From assembly GCA_023213395.1 (NCBI GenBank), contig CM041465.1:213845741-213909740 (forward strand): a stretch of DNA of 64,000 bases, written 5' to 3'. The number at the start of each line of letters is the position of its first letter. Positions within the stretch are counted from its first letter, which is position 1. Below the pieces are notes generated by a model. The model ran no database searches, had not been told where the DNA came from, and saw nothing but the letters and a program-made list of their open reading frames with translations. The DNA is from Cycas panzhihuaensis. Lineage: Eukaryota; Cycadophyta. Of the stretch, positions 1 to 10,283 are shown in pieces. Made by a program: the position numbers and the translations under genes.

Positions 1-1
1 G

Positions 2-1000
2 CATGTCCGTAGTTTTTCTATGGCATGCATCAATTATTAGGCTTATGATTATATACTCATAAAACTCTTCCCACTTTCTCTTCAAGGCAATCCCCTTAAG
101 TGATTCTATCGCCTACTAGCACATTCTATCTTTTCATTCCAACAACTCCTAGATGAATTCATCAACTATTTTGACATAGCTCATCCTTTCGAAAGCAGAA
201 TGAAAGCCTTCTTGTCTCTTAAACAATGTTACAATGAGATGAATCATGACTTTGTGAGATGCTTCCATGACTTACTTCACTCAACCAAGGTAACCCTGCC
301 TGAGGAGTTGAAGAGAGACCTCTTTATTAATGTCCTTCTCCCAAAAGTCCATGTTGAATTCCTTAAAATGGGGGCAATGACATGCGACTCCACCATAGCC
401 AAGTCCTTGGTGCTTGAGGCTACTAAGATCTAGGCAGGTCTCAAGAAGCCTCTTAAGCCCTCATAATGGCATGAGGCACCTCCACTACCCCCTAAAACTA
501 AAGTCCAATAGCCTGCCAGATCTTCCCATCCAATGGAGAAGACCTTGGATCCCCTTACTTCTGCTATATGTTTATTTGAATGTACCATGAAGGAGCTTAA
601 ACTCCAAGCCCCTTCACCCCCTACCTCACACAAACCAGTCCACCAAGCCTCTTAAGAGGCTCCCCAAAAGGGTGTTAATGCCCAATCTTCTCAAATGAGG
701 AAGCTAGATTCCTCTCTAAAGAAGAAGTGGTGTTTCATCCATAGGGAGTGTTTTCATGAAGATTCACAATGCTGAGCCTAACACCCTAGAGCCACCCTGC
801 AATGTGATTCTTCTCCCAAATGGGTGTCTAGGCCAAACCTAGACCAACTCGTCCATAAGGATCCCTTCCCCAAACATGGGGAATGTGATCGCAATAACTA
901 GCAAAAGGATAACTGAAATAGAGGGAGGTCCCTAAATCCTCACCCTTCATAATCCAAAGGGAAGGGTACAGGGGATTTGTCCTCTCCTTTTAGTCCTCCT
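2..1000 (+). pseudogene. gag remnant of element A
   Basis: The frame starting at base 2 runs through the ATG at 200 to about 650 and resembles the retrotransposon gag capsid domain. It has an aromatic/leucine-rich N-terminal half, the segment after FPLSLQGNPLK (a stop replaces the expected Trp at about 113), and a helical part in 200-433 (MKAFLSLKQCYNE...). In-frame stops at 38-40 (TAG), 113-115 (TGA) and 433 (TAG) break it. The stretch 650-1000 keeps scattered basic, Cys/His-containing peptide but no clean zinc knuckle. The N-terminus is outside the window. In a live element this would be the structural protein of the virus-like particle. Confidence 0.6.
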
Positions 1001-1479
1001 GACTGCCATACTCTTTCACCCTCTCGATCCCAAAATAAGGGAAAGAGAGTCATTTCGATGCTTGAGACCACACCATTATATGCCTTAACTTGGTTCTAAA
1101 CAACTAAAGAGGTAAATAATGCCTCTTCTTCCACACCTCACCTTGATCCTCTTCTGGAGGTCCCTCCTTTAGAAATCCTTGTGCTTCCTAAGACCATTCC
1201 CATGTGCCCTGGTCACTATAATTTTCGAAGGGTGCTTCCCCAACCTAGCATGAAGGGGAAGCCCTTCTCTATCATTGATGAGCTTCACACTGTCGTTGTA
1301 GGGATGTCTATGATGGACATCTTGAGAAGCTATCCTAAACAACACACCCTTCTTTTGTAAGCTTTGGGGTTGGTTGACATGTCTGTTCATGCCTTGGGTG
1401 TCACTCTGAGTTGTGGACCCATCATCTTTTTGATCCCAAAGATCTTCCCTCATTCGGTGAAATGGAATACCAATGGAAC

Positions 1480-1886
1480 TGCCCCTTCACCATAACTATT
1501 AACACACTTGACTGCACTCTATGAAGAATCATTGTAGACAATGGTTCTTTTGTCAATGCCATGCCCTTACGTGTCATGCAAGAGCTTGGCATTTTAGCCC
1601 TCAAACCAGTCCCATGGCAGTGTCAAGGCTATAATGATAGCAAAAAGACACCCTTGGGATTGATGTCCATTCCACTTACTTCAAGGACAAAATTGTCCTC
1701 TCTGACATTGTAGCTCTTGATGTTGATGTCAACTATAACCTTTTGTTGGGACACCTATGGCTTGACCAAATAGGAGTTGTGTGCTCGTCCTGTTGGGGAC
1801 AACTTAAATTTGTCCACGATAGGCAAATGAAAGTTGTCTCTTGGGAGCTTCCTCCCACCAAACAATCTCGCCAACCCCATTAAGTG
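1480..1886 (+). pseudogene. Aspartic protease remnant of element A
   Basis: A plus-strand frame around 1530-1560 reads IVDNGSFVNAMP, matching the retropepsin active-site loop (hydrophobic-hydrophobic-D-x-G-S). Downstream, about 1735-1770, comes a segment of the form YNLLLGHLWL, equivalent to the second conserved protease motif (h-h-L-G-x-x-W-L). A frameshift lies between the two near 1640. The domain would process the Gag-Pol polyprotein. It sits correctly between gag and RT. The active-site Asp is present but the frame is not continuous. Confidence 0.6.
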
Positions 1887-2689
1887 GCTAGCGACAAGGT
1901 GAAGGGTGATAAGAGCTCATCTACCCATGCTTCTGCTTACTCAATCAATATTCCTGGCTCATCTAACTTAGAAGAGGGTCCTTCCCCTTCTTCCTCAAAC
2001 CTCATATGCTTCGCCCTTATTGGTGTAGCGAGCTACAGATACCTCACCATTTTAGTGATAATGAGTTCAATGAGGAGGAGGAGGATCTTCCTCATCCCAT
2101 CTCCCTCCTAAACACTAGTAGCAAAAGCTCTCTCCATTCCAGGCCTCCACCTAAAACTTCTTCTTTTGGGAAGACCTGTTTTCCTCTTGGGTTGCATGTT
2201 CTTACACCTACCTACCATGTAACTCTTCCTACCATATTTTCTTCCAACCTATCACCTCCCTTTAGCGATGGGGTGGAGCAACCTCTCAACACTTGTCACG
2301 AGGAGTCTCTTTTTGAATCTTTTGAAGAGTCCCTCGAGTACATTGAGTGGTGGGTCGATCGCTATGACCCTATCACCCCTTCAAACTCTAACTTATGATC
2401 TTCTCAAAGTATGGTTATCCATGGGGTAAACTACTTTGAGAATGATAAGGCTTTGCTTGAGCATCTGGTGGGCTCTATGACCAATTTCCCTCCTGGTCAC
2501 CATAGGTTTGGTCACCAGAAGATCTTAGCCATCGGGTCACCTCTTGTCGATGCAAACCCAATTCCTTCTTCCCACCCTCCTATTGACTGAGCCCCCCTTC
2601 ACTTTGAGGAGGGGAATGCCATGTGCATGGGGGCAACTAAGGACATCATCCTCAGCTCTAGAAAAGTCATAAAGGTGGGGGTAGAATGT

Positions 2690-3641
2690 TCTCCTGATGA
2701 AATGAAGGAGTACACCCTTCTGTTCTAGGAATTCTGTGATGTTTTTGCATGGGACTACTTCAATATGAAGGGGATAGACCCTTCTATAATTACCCACAAT
2801 CTTACTACCGTTCTAGGTGCTCATCTCGTGTATCAAAAGAAGTGCCTTCTTCACCCAAAACTCTCAGCTACCGTAAAGATGGAAGTGGAGAAACTCCTAA
2901 ATGTAGGGTTAATCACTTCTATCGACTACCCCAAGTGGGTCTCTAATATTGTCCCCATTTCCAAAAAAGAATGGGATGATTAGGATATGTGTTAATTTTT
3001 GTGATATCAACAACCCATGTCCCAAGGACAACTTTCCTCTGCCCTTTATCAATCAAATCATCGATCAAACCACTATTTTTGAAGTCATGTCCTTGATAGA
3101 TGACTTCTCAGGATATAACTAAATACAAATCTCTCCTAAAGACCATCATAAGATAGTCTTCACTATGCCTTGGGGTACCTTTGCTTACAAAGAATTGCCC
3201 TTTGGGCTTAAGAATGTAGGCACCACTTATCAAAGAGTGATGCAATTTATTTTTCATGACCTTATCAACAAAACCTTACAGGTTTTTATGGATAATATGA
3301 TGGGCCTCTCACGTGCTAGGGCCCACCATCCTTCTAACTTATAGGCCATCTTCACTCGATGTCGTAAATATCACGTAAGTCTAAACCCCCTCAAATATAT
3401 GTTTGTCATGATAACTAGCAAACTCCTTAGATTCATTGTTTTAAAACATGGTATCCAAATCGATCCCGATAAAGTCAAGGCCATCCTTGATAGGCTACCT
3501 CCTAGGACCCAACAATTAATCAAGTTATTCCTAGGTAGGTTATATTTCCTTAAGTGTTTCTTGGCAAAATTCTCCATAAACGCAAAACCCCTTAACAACC
3601 TCTTAAAGAAAGGGGCCCCATTTGTTTGGTCTTCAAAGGCC
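2690..3641 (+). pseudogene. Reverse transcriptase remnant of element A
   Basis: The N-terminal part (EFCDVFAWDY, ~2725-2760, then the 2765-2983 frame) leads into the fingers. After a one-base shift in the A-run near 2962-2967, the frame continues IRICVNF...PCPKDNFPLP, DDFSGYN, PWGTFAYK, PFGLKN, then FMDNMM at 3285-3302. The first catalytic Asp (in DDFSGY, ~3103) is present. The YxDD box reads F-M-D-N, so its second Asp is Asn (AAT at 3294-3296). A TAA at 3120 replaces an expected Gln codon after GYN. The thumb/connection follows at 3399-3641. Function when alive: RNA- and DNA-templated DNA synthesis on the element's RNA. This copy cannot be active. Confidence 0.85.
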
Positions 3642-4138
3642 TAGTAAGCCTTTGAGGAGCTCAAGGAAGCCCAACTTTGGTGTCTCCTCTCTTTGACAGG
3701 CCTTTCATCCTATATACTTTGGCTACCAATGAATCTTTGGGTGCCATGCTAGCCTAAGAGGATGACTCAGGAACCGAAAGGGCTATTTACTTTATCATCT
3801 GCACCCTCGTGGATACCGAACTTAACTACTCCCCTACTGAGAAGGAGTGCCTTTATTTGGTGCATGCTACTAACAAGTTTAGGCATGACTTGCTCAGAAA
3901 CACTACTCGAGTGATCATCCAGTTCGATCCCTTGAGGTACTTATTAACTCAATCCAACTTGACAGGTAGGACTGGTAAGTGGGCCATCCTCCTTCAAGAA
4001 TTTGATCTCCAAATTGTCAATAGGAAATCAAAGAAAGAGATGGTGATTACTGAACAACTTGTTGACACCCCCATCCTAAACCTTTCAGACACTCTCATCG
4101 ATGATTCCTTATGTGATGAGCCCATCTTGGCTATTTAG
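3642..4138 (+). pseudogene. First (gypsy-type) RNase H remnant of element A
   Basis: It follows RT directly. The start carries two adjacent stops, TAG TAA at 3642-3647, exactly where this family has two Gln codons before AFEELKEA. It then reads PFILYTLATNESLGAMLA, a TAA at 3755-3757 where Gln is usual, then EDDSGTERAIYFI, TELNYSPTEKECLYLVHA and KFRHDLL (3809 onward), ending with tether sequence to ~4135. The order and motifs match the RT-linked RNase H of Ty3/gypsy elements, which removes the RNA strand after minus-strand synthesis. The first catalytic Asp of the ITDAS-type motif is weakened (TLATNE). Confidence 0.8.
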
Positions 4139-5390
4139 AATTCCTCCTATCATCCACTCACATATAGCAAGTGGTATGGGGACATTGTGTGATACCTCAT
4201 TGAGTAGTAGTATTATTCCAAAGCAAGCGATACAGTTAGGTCATATATTCGGGCTACTGCTAGGTAGTATTTCCTTATGGGAGAGGTTTTGTATAAGAGG
4301 TCCTTTGATGGGATCCTTCTTTGCTGCATCAACCCAGATGAAGCGGGCCAAATACTTCGTGAATTCCATCATGGCATTTACGGGGGTTATTTTGGGGGGC
4401 CAATCCATGGCCCATAGGATCCTTCATATGGGGTATTATTGGCCATCTCTTTTCAAGGATGCCCACACTTATGCCCTATGGTGTCGTCAGTGTCAAGAGC
4501 ATGCCAACATCACCCACTTGTCTTTTGAGGCTTTACATCCCATCATTTCTCCTCAGCCCTTCTCACAATGGGGACTATACCTCATTGGGGCCATAACTCC
4601 CCCTTCCTCATCGTAGCACAAGTTCATCTTGACTGCAATAGAATACTTCACTAAATGGGCTGAAGTGGTCCCTCTATCTTCTACTTCTGGCAAGATGATA
4701 GCCACCTTCATCTACTAGTACATCATTTGCCAGTTCAAGATCCCTAATGTCTTGATCACAGATAATAGAACCCACTTCTGTAATAAGCATATGGATGATC
4801 TTTATGAGAAATTCAAGATTACTCATAAAACCTCCTCTCCTTATTACCCTCAGGCCAATGGCCAAGTAGAGTCATTTAACAAAGCCCTCATAAATATTTT
4901 AAAGAAAACCATTGGCATCTTCAACTCCCATCTGCCCTATGGGCATATCGCACATCTATCCGTACAACTATAGGGATGACCACTTTTTCCCTTATATATG
5001 GAATAGAGGTGGTTCTCCCACTAGAAGTGGAGGTCCATTTTTTATGAGTCTCCCTTCCGGGTCTTGTTGACGATGAGTCTCTTTGTCACGTCTCCTAGAC
5101 CTTGAAGACCTAGACGAGAATTGCCTGGTTGCATACTAAGTGAATCTTACCTCTAAGGCCAGGGCATAAAGGATGTATAACAAACACCTTCATCCCTGTC
5201 CTTTGCATCCTAGAGACCATGTCCTTAAGTTGAAATATCTCCATGATCGCTTGTCCAAGTTCAGACCTAAGTGGGTTGGACCGTCATTCTCGAGAACCTC
5301 AATAACGACACTTACATGATTGCAACCTTAGAAGGCATCAAATTTGAAAAAGTTGTCAATGAAAAATTCTTGAAGAAATTCTACGTGTGA
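4139..5390 (+). pseudogene. Integrase remnant of element A (end of pol)
   Basis: The H2C2 zinc-binding part lies at about 4360-4510: GGQSMAHRILHMGYYWP, then CRQCQEHANI with both Cys. A frameshift precedes it, and the first His region lies in another frame. In the catalytic core the first Asp is lost (WGLYLIGAI, Asp replaced by Tyr, ~4577). The second Asp is present (VLITDNRTHFCN, ~4745) and so is the Glu (QANGQVESFNKAL, ~4857). A C-terminal GPY/F-like part (HDRLSKFRPKWVGP, ~5241-5285) is followed by a final frame ending KFLKKFYV and a TGA at 5388-5390, a typical pol end for this group. The enzyme would insert element cDNA into the host chromosome. A TAG at ~4614 and another at ~4719 interrupt it. 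Confidence 0.85.
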
Positions 5391-6259
5391 GTATGTCTAC
5401 CCCTGTGTAGGTTAGGCACACCACCTCTTTTTTCTCACTTCGAAATGAGCCTAAACTACCACTCTAAACACAGCCTCATTCCCCCAAATCACAAGGGAAA
5501 TTTTTGTCTAGGGTGGCTCTCTCATCTCTCTGTCCTCTTTTGTGACACCTTGAGCTTCCCTCTCGAGGGAAACTCTTCCTCCTTATTGAGTGCGTGGTTT
5601 CCTTCAACTCTTAAGTTTAGAAACATACTCCAACTAGGACCGTATACTCGAGTACCTATACTCCCTCTCTCCAACGCTTCCTTTGCATATCTCACTATGC
5701 TCCTTCGATGGACATGTATGGCTCCCCATCTCCTAGCCTCATACGTGCCTATCACCTATACTCATGGTAGTCGTGTGTGCTCGCTATAAGTATGACCTTG
5801 TATGAGAGGAAGCCTAGGCATCGCCTATATGATCTAATAATAAAAATCATATAATAACAAACCAAAACTGTCATCATGTATAACCCTTCCTGCAATCGTG
5901 CACCTATGTCTACATACACACAAACACATAAACAAAATATACAACAAAATGCATCATCATACATCAAATGAGGTGCCAATGGCCCTTCTCTATATGCATA
6001 AAGAAACATATCATATAAATAATATAGGGCATCATTCGTGGGAAGCTAGAATCCTTGCAGGGAGGAGTATAATCATGTGATAACATATGGTGACTCCCTA
6101 GAGGTTCGGTGCTTTTCCAATCAAAATTGATCCTACCCTACTCTCTGGCGCTCCTGTGCTCATTAAGTGTCATCTCCTGGTCACTGTGATCTCTTCCTAG
6201 GAGACTGCATGCCTCTTAGGCTCCTCCTCCACTGCTGGGAGCTCCCTACTTCATTCCCC
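5391..6259. other. 3' region of element A between pol end and the antisense gene; no gene seen
   Basis: After the pol stop, neither strand keeps a long credible frame. The plus-strand frame 5445-5789 and the minus-strand frame 5755-5522 overlap and show no family motif. About 5810-6010 is AT-rich and may hold the 3' untranslated part of the opposite-strand gene that ends at 6260. Confidence 0.4.
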
Positions 6260-8093
6260 TCATCTCGAGGCCTCCTCGGGGCCACCATTGGGGTCTATGT
6301 CTGGGTCTTGCTCCACGATGACCTTAATGTAACCTGGTCCACCAGCTGATCGTATCACCCTTAGATATGATCCCTCTCTTCATCCACCCATCAGAGCCTC
6401 TACTCCACTCCTCAGAGTCACTCCTCGAGCATGGCTATCTGGATGCGGCCCTGTACATCTCTACCTGCTCCTCCACCCTAAGCCTTTAGTGCCTGGAGAT
6501 GACCTCGTAAGGTGTCTCTCTCCTCGTGGGTCTCATCTAGCTCCCCTTATAGTTGTCCCATCCTTGCTTGGTTCTCCTGGGACTCTACTACCTATACGTC
6601 TCTGGCCCTGATCAGTGGGGCAAATGTCACTATGTGTGCCCCCACTAATCATAGCTCCTCTCTAGCCTAGATGGGAGGTTGCCCCTCCTCATAGACCTGG
6701 GGAAATACCTCCTGGATTATTGCCTCGATCAACTTTGCCATCCCTACTACTTCTAGTAAGCCAAACATATCACGTATCAGTCCACATATCCATATGCATA
6801 TCAAAACCTCAAGATTAGATCAAAACAAACTATCCAAATGCCTGATAATCGAAGGGTGATGAGGAAGGGTAATGTCTCACCTCCTGAGATGATCAGCTCC
6901 TTAGCTTTGGTGACTATCTCCTCCTCAGGACTTTCCTTGGTTATTGGTACCCCCTCCTCCTTGGGTACCACCTCACCTACTGCTTGGCCCACTAGGATGT
7001 CTCCTCCTCCCTCTACCGCTACTACCACTTCCATTGCCTGAGCTCTGCCTACCACCCTTAGTCTCTAGACTGGTGTGCGGGGTGGCCTACCTCTCCCTGT
7101 AGCTCTTGATGGACCCGCCTCTCCTGAAGACCCTACTTCACCTCCTACGATCCTTGATGGACTCGCCTCACCACCTGCTGCTCCTAATAGGCTTTCCCCA
7201 TCACTTCCATGACTACCATTATCGTCATTGCTATCTTTAGGGGCACCTCTTGCTCCTCCTGCCTCATCATCACTACCCCACCTCGCCCCTCTGTATGGAT
7301 CTACCGTATAGTTCTCCATGGTGAGGAGGTCTAGTAATGTTACCTCCATCGAGTGCCTGATGTGAGCCTGGTCCTCAGTTCCCCTAAACCAAGTCTGTCA
7401 CATGTGTATCATGGGAGCCCATTCTGAGATGGGGTGTGGTCCTCTTAGTAGTGCTACTGCCCCAAAGTGATCAAAGAACTAGCACTATAGTAGTATACAC
7501 TAGGAGAATCCTCCTCTCCCTGTCACTCTGATAGCATCTAACTAGGCAACCATGTTCATCACTATAAGAGTAGCCTAATCCAGTCTCTCCCTGGCCTCAC
7601 ACCTCTTGACTGTCTCCATCCATCCACCGGGTATATCCCTGTAGTTCTATTTATGGGAAATCTAGAACGAAATGCCTAATGTAATCAACTTCCCCACCTG
7701 AGGAATTTATGACATAACCATGGTCTGAACTGGTATCCCACGCCTCTCCCACATATCCTAACCTATGAAGTACATGGCTGCCTCCCTATGTGTAGCATCA
7801 TTGCTAAGAAATACCCCTAGTGATGCTGATGCTCCTCTCACAAGAAAGCCCAGGATCCTCTGAATGGCCCCTAGTGTGATAGTAACGTCCCCTACCCAGG
7901 GGAGGTGGAATACATGTCGCCTACGATCCTAATGGGTGACAATGTCAACTAGGAGATGCTAGTCTGAGGCATATTGTGGTGTCTTGATGATCTTCAGTAA
8001 TCCACATTTCCCTAGAGTCTGCCTATCTCCCTAAGTCATCATCTCGATAAAACTCATCAATACCATCCCTATGTTTTCGTGATTGTCTACCAT
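6260..8093 (-). pseudogene. Antisense plant mobile domain (PMD) gene with coiled-coil tail, two exons, inside element A
   Basis: On the minus strand the ATG at 8093 opens a frame. It has the PMD (aminotransferase-like) hallmark RRRHVFHLPWVGDVTITLGA at about 7967-7910, then RILGFLVRGAS and further PMD-like helices to ~7380. An acidic Gly/Ser/Arg-rich linker follows (7290-7060), then VVVAVEGGGDILVG. About ten stops interrupt a frame otherwise continuous for ~340 codons. At 6880 a GT(GAGA) donor and at 6753 a TTACTAG acceptor bound a 128-bp intron. Joining them preserves the frame and continues into MAKLIEAIIQEV and a Glu/Gln/Arg-rich coiled coil (6690-6420). After one shift it ends YIKVIVEQDPDIDP...EEASR with TGA at 6260. 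PMD occurs in the host proteins MAIN/MAIL and in plant transposons. No host locus can be inferred. Pseudogene. Confidence 0.75.
6753..6880 (-). other. Predicted 128-bp intron in the antisense PMD gene
   Basis: On the minus strand, CAGGAG|GTGAGACATT at 6881/6880 is a good donor and GGCTTACTAG|AAGTAG at 6753/6752 an acceptor. Exon 1 stops in phase 1 and exon 2 resumes in the matching phase, so the reading frame is preserved. The intron is T-rich (TTTGTTTTGATC...), and reading through it instead gives a stop. It lies antisense to the retroelement, so it would not be spliced from the element's genomic RNA and could survive retrotransposition. Confidence 0.6.
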
Positions 8094-8317
8094 AATAACT
8101 GTTTACAAAACACCTAGCAATCAGTCAGAACACCTTTGCATCTATCTACCTACCCTCAAGTTACCTCTCCCTCTCTCTAGGCTAAGTTTAGCACTATTCG
8201 AGGCCCTGTTCCTTCTTTTTCCTGCTTGGTTATCTCTGCCACACATCAAACTCTATAATACTATGGAGTTTGACCAGGGCCTTGCTGAGATTTTAGCGTG
8301 CTCTTAACAGACCTACG

Positions 8318-8353
8318 GCAAACTTTGTGGCACCACAAATTTTATCATGGGGC
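8318..8353. repeat. 36-bp motif shared with the putative LTR U3 (copy 1)
   Basis: Starts GCAAACTTTGTGGCACCACA. Aligned by eye to 10833-10868, about 27 of 36 positions match without gaps, and most mismatches are transitions. This copy lies about 230 bp upstream of the start of the antisense PMD gene. Confidence 0.45.
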
Positions 8354-8393
8354 CATCCATACCCCCCATGCAAGAGGGGAAGAATGCCTAAAA

Positions 8394-8792
8394 AAATCAT
8401 AATTTTTATCTATGTAGACCCCGATCATGCCCATTAGGACCAAGTCTACCTAATGCCCTGGTCCTCCCCCTCTCTGGGCCCAGATTGGGCTCTAGAGGGT
8501 CCCAATTTGTCCTTAAGGGGCTAAGAATTAGTCTAAAAAGTATAAAAATACATTAAATTCAAGTGACAAAATGGAGTAGGTATGGGATGATCCACTCACT
8601 AGGTTCAATCTTGCTATGACCATCTCGTCACTTCGGTCCTGTAGGATATCTTCCCACTCCGATCTAATGGTCTGATCACTCTCCACGTGCCTCTAAAGTT
8701 GGGTGGTACTCCACTATATAAGGGAAAGGGCTCCAAATTGATGAGGAGGCCATGAAAATGAATCCCGATTTCACTGAGTTTTCCTTATATAG
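8394..8792. promoter_or_regulatory. Candidate promoter region between the antisense PMD gene and the sense RNase H, two opposed TATA boxes
   Basis: TATATAAG is present on the plus strand at 8715-8722 and on the minus strand at 8791-8784. The plus box is followed by a pyrimidine-rich sense tract (8800-9360) leading to the RNase H ATG at 9369. The minus box lies ~690 bp upstream of the PMD ATG at 8093. Transcription from either is inferred only. Confidence 0.3.
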
Positions 8793-9368
8793 GTGGGGGC
8801 TCTAATGGACACTTCCTCCTTTTTCCCTACTACAACAACACTTGTGATCATCTCTTTTCCCATATCATCTTTTCCTTCTGGGTCCATCCCCTGTTTTGCC
8901 CCCCTGGCCTCCTTTTTTCTTTTGCCCCTTAGGTGTATTTATGACGGCCCCTTCTGTCTCCTGAAGTCCCCTTTCTGTCTTGATTTTTATGCCAATCCTA
9001 AACATGCATGTGTTTATACTTATTTGGATCATTTCATCATCCTGAACCTAGTTTCACTGCCCATTCAAGCCTTTGGATCTCCCAAGGGAAGTGCCTCCCT
9101 TACTCGGGACCATGCTTCACTTCATTTAGCAACCTTTGGGACCCTAGAGGGGCCTTTTTCCCTGCCATCTCCCTCTCGTCCACTAGGTTAGTCTCCTCAT
9201 CCTTGGGTAGCCTCTTCCTTGGGTCCTCTTTCTATTTATGACCTTTATTCATAGCCATCTGAGTACCTCACGATCGTTTCCCCCCTTTTTGGGTCCCTTT
9301 CTTTACTCGTTAACCCTATTATTGTTTTCTTTCCACATCCATCTCATTGAGACCATACCCCTCCTACC

Positions 9369-9768
9369 ATGGCTTTGCTCATCTTTACCAACGGTAGAAG
9401 TCGTGGTAACCCAGATCCTTCCACTGTCGCATGGATCCTCCGTGACCCCTCCAAATATGACTACATGCATTCTGGGGTCTTCCTTTCTGAAGCCACCAAT
9501 AACGAAGCTGAATACATAGTTGTTATTGAAACCCTCACTGATGCGCTCCACTTCCACTGCAGACCTATCATTCTCCTTTACGACTCTCAGGTTGTTATGT
9601 CTCACCTCACTGAGGTCTACCAAGTGCATTGTCCATGTTTGAGGGCCCTCGCCTCTACTACTCAGTCTCTTTTGTCATGTTTCTCTTTCGTTGATATCTG
9701 ACATATCCCTCAAGACCACAATGCTAAGGTAAAGCCTCATCCTCAAGCATTGTCTCCCCCTCCTTGAT
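9369..9768 (+). pseudogene. Second, archaeal-type RNase H (aRNH) of element A
   Basis: The frame from ATG 9369 reads LIFTNGRSRGNPDPSTVAW, then NNEAEYIVVIETLTDAL, LLYDSQVVMSHL and, past a TGA at 9699, HIPQDHNA. This is the RVT_3/aRNH family: a DG-S-xGNPG start, NNEAEY with the catalytic Glu, a DS with the third catalytic Asp, and a HIP-x-x-HN tail. The first catalytic Asp is Asn here (AAC at 9390-9392). The C-terminal AD motif is lost. Such domains occur beside the normal RNase H in Tat-group elements. This one lies ~4 kb downstream of the integrase and beyond the opposite-strand gene. It probably started as a separate frame, because it has its own ATG in a good context (ACCATGG). Confidence 0.8.
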
Positions 9769-10283
9769 GGCCCTCCTTAAGGGACCTATCTAGTCACTCT
9801 GATACCCAGGTTCTAAGTCATCCCACTCTCCTATCTTGTGATCCATTCACACCTCTGAAAATTGGCCACTAATGAGGTTGAGCTATGGTGACCACCAGGT
9901 TTGTTCTCCTCACCTTACCATTCGTGTCACCCCATGTACATAATCTTTCTCTTCCTTACTCCCTTGTGTATATAGCATTCCATTTATAGCACCAATTTGA
10001 TCCTGTCTATGACTATCACCACTATTTATGTTGTATTTATATGATGGGGGAATCCCCCCATATGTCTTCCCTACCCGTCGACTTTAGGGTGATACGTAGG
10101 CAGCCCCTATATTGTCTCTCCCTCATCTCCTTGTTCATGTGTCTTGCCATGACAATCACCATTACCCTTGGCTTGCATCATGGTCATATTTATTGTATAT
10201 ATATATATTATTAACATTTTATTGCCAACATTCACCATCGTGTTATGCTTCCGAGTAATGAGGCTCTGTTACCAAGGGGGCAA
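9769..10283 (+). other. 3' untranslated part of element A ending in a polypurine tract
   Basis: No sustained frame. AAGGGGG at 10274-10280 is followed by CAA and then TGTTTCCCAAC at 10284, the usual layout of a polypurine tract before a 3' LTR that starts TGTT. A short (TA)7-like run lies at 10195-10209. Confidence 0.45.

Larger units (their letters stand above)
1..10283 (+). mobile_element. Element A: degenerate Ty3/gypsy (Tat-like) LTR retrotransposon, internal region; 5' end outside window
   Basis: Plus-strand domains read in Ty3/gypsy order: gag (2-~1000), aspartic protease (~1500-1860), RT (~2700-3640), RNase H (~3640-4135), integrase (~4140-5390). A long 3' region follows, with an opposite-strand gene (8093-6260) and a second RNase H on the sense strand (9369-9768). 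The second, archaeal-type RNase H and the long non-pol 3' region with an antisense gene are traits of the Tat/Ogre group, which is why I assign it there. A purine run at 10274-10280 is the likely polypurine tract. The 5' LTR and the start of gag lie before base 1. Every coding part has stops or frameshifts, so the copy is dead. Lineage assignment is by motif reading, not by phylogeny. Confidence 0.82.

Noticed and set aside
4101-4616. 171-codon frame as an independent gene
   Set aside because: Only its last third (AHRILHMGYYWP onward) is integrase; the first part is a shifted frame over the RNase H-integrase tether.
6838-7041. Plus-strand frame opposite the antisense gene
   Set aside because: Shadow of the PMD gene's linker; no motif and no partner frame.
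8793-9191. 132-codon plus-strand frame upstream of the aRNH
   Set aside because: Ser/Phe/Pro/Leu-rich product of a pyrimidine-rich tract; no family resemblance.
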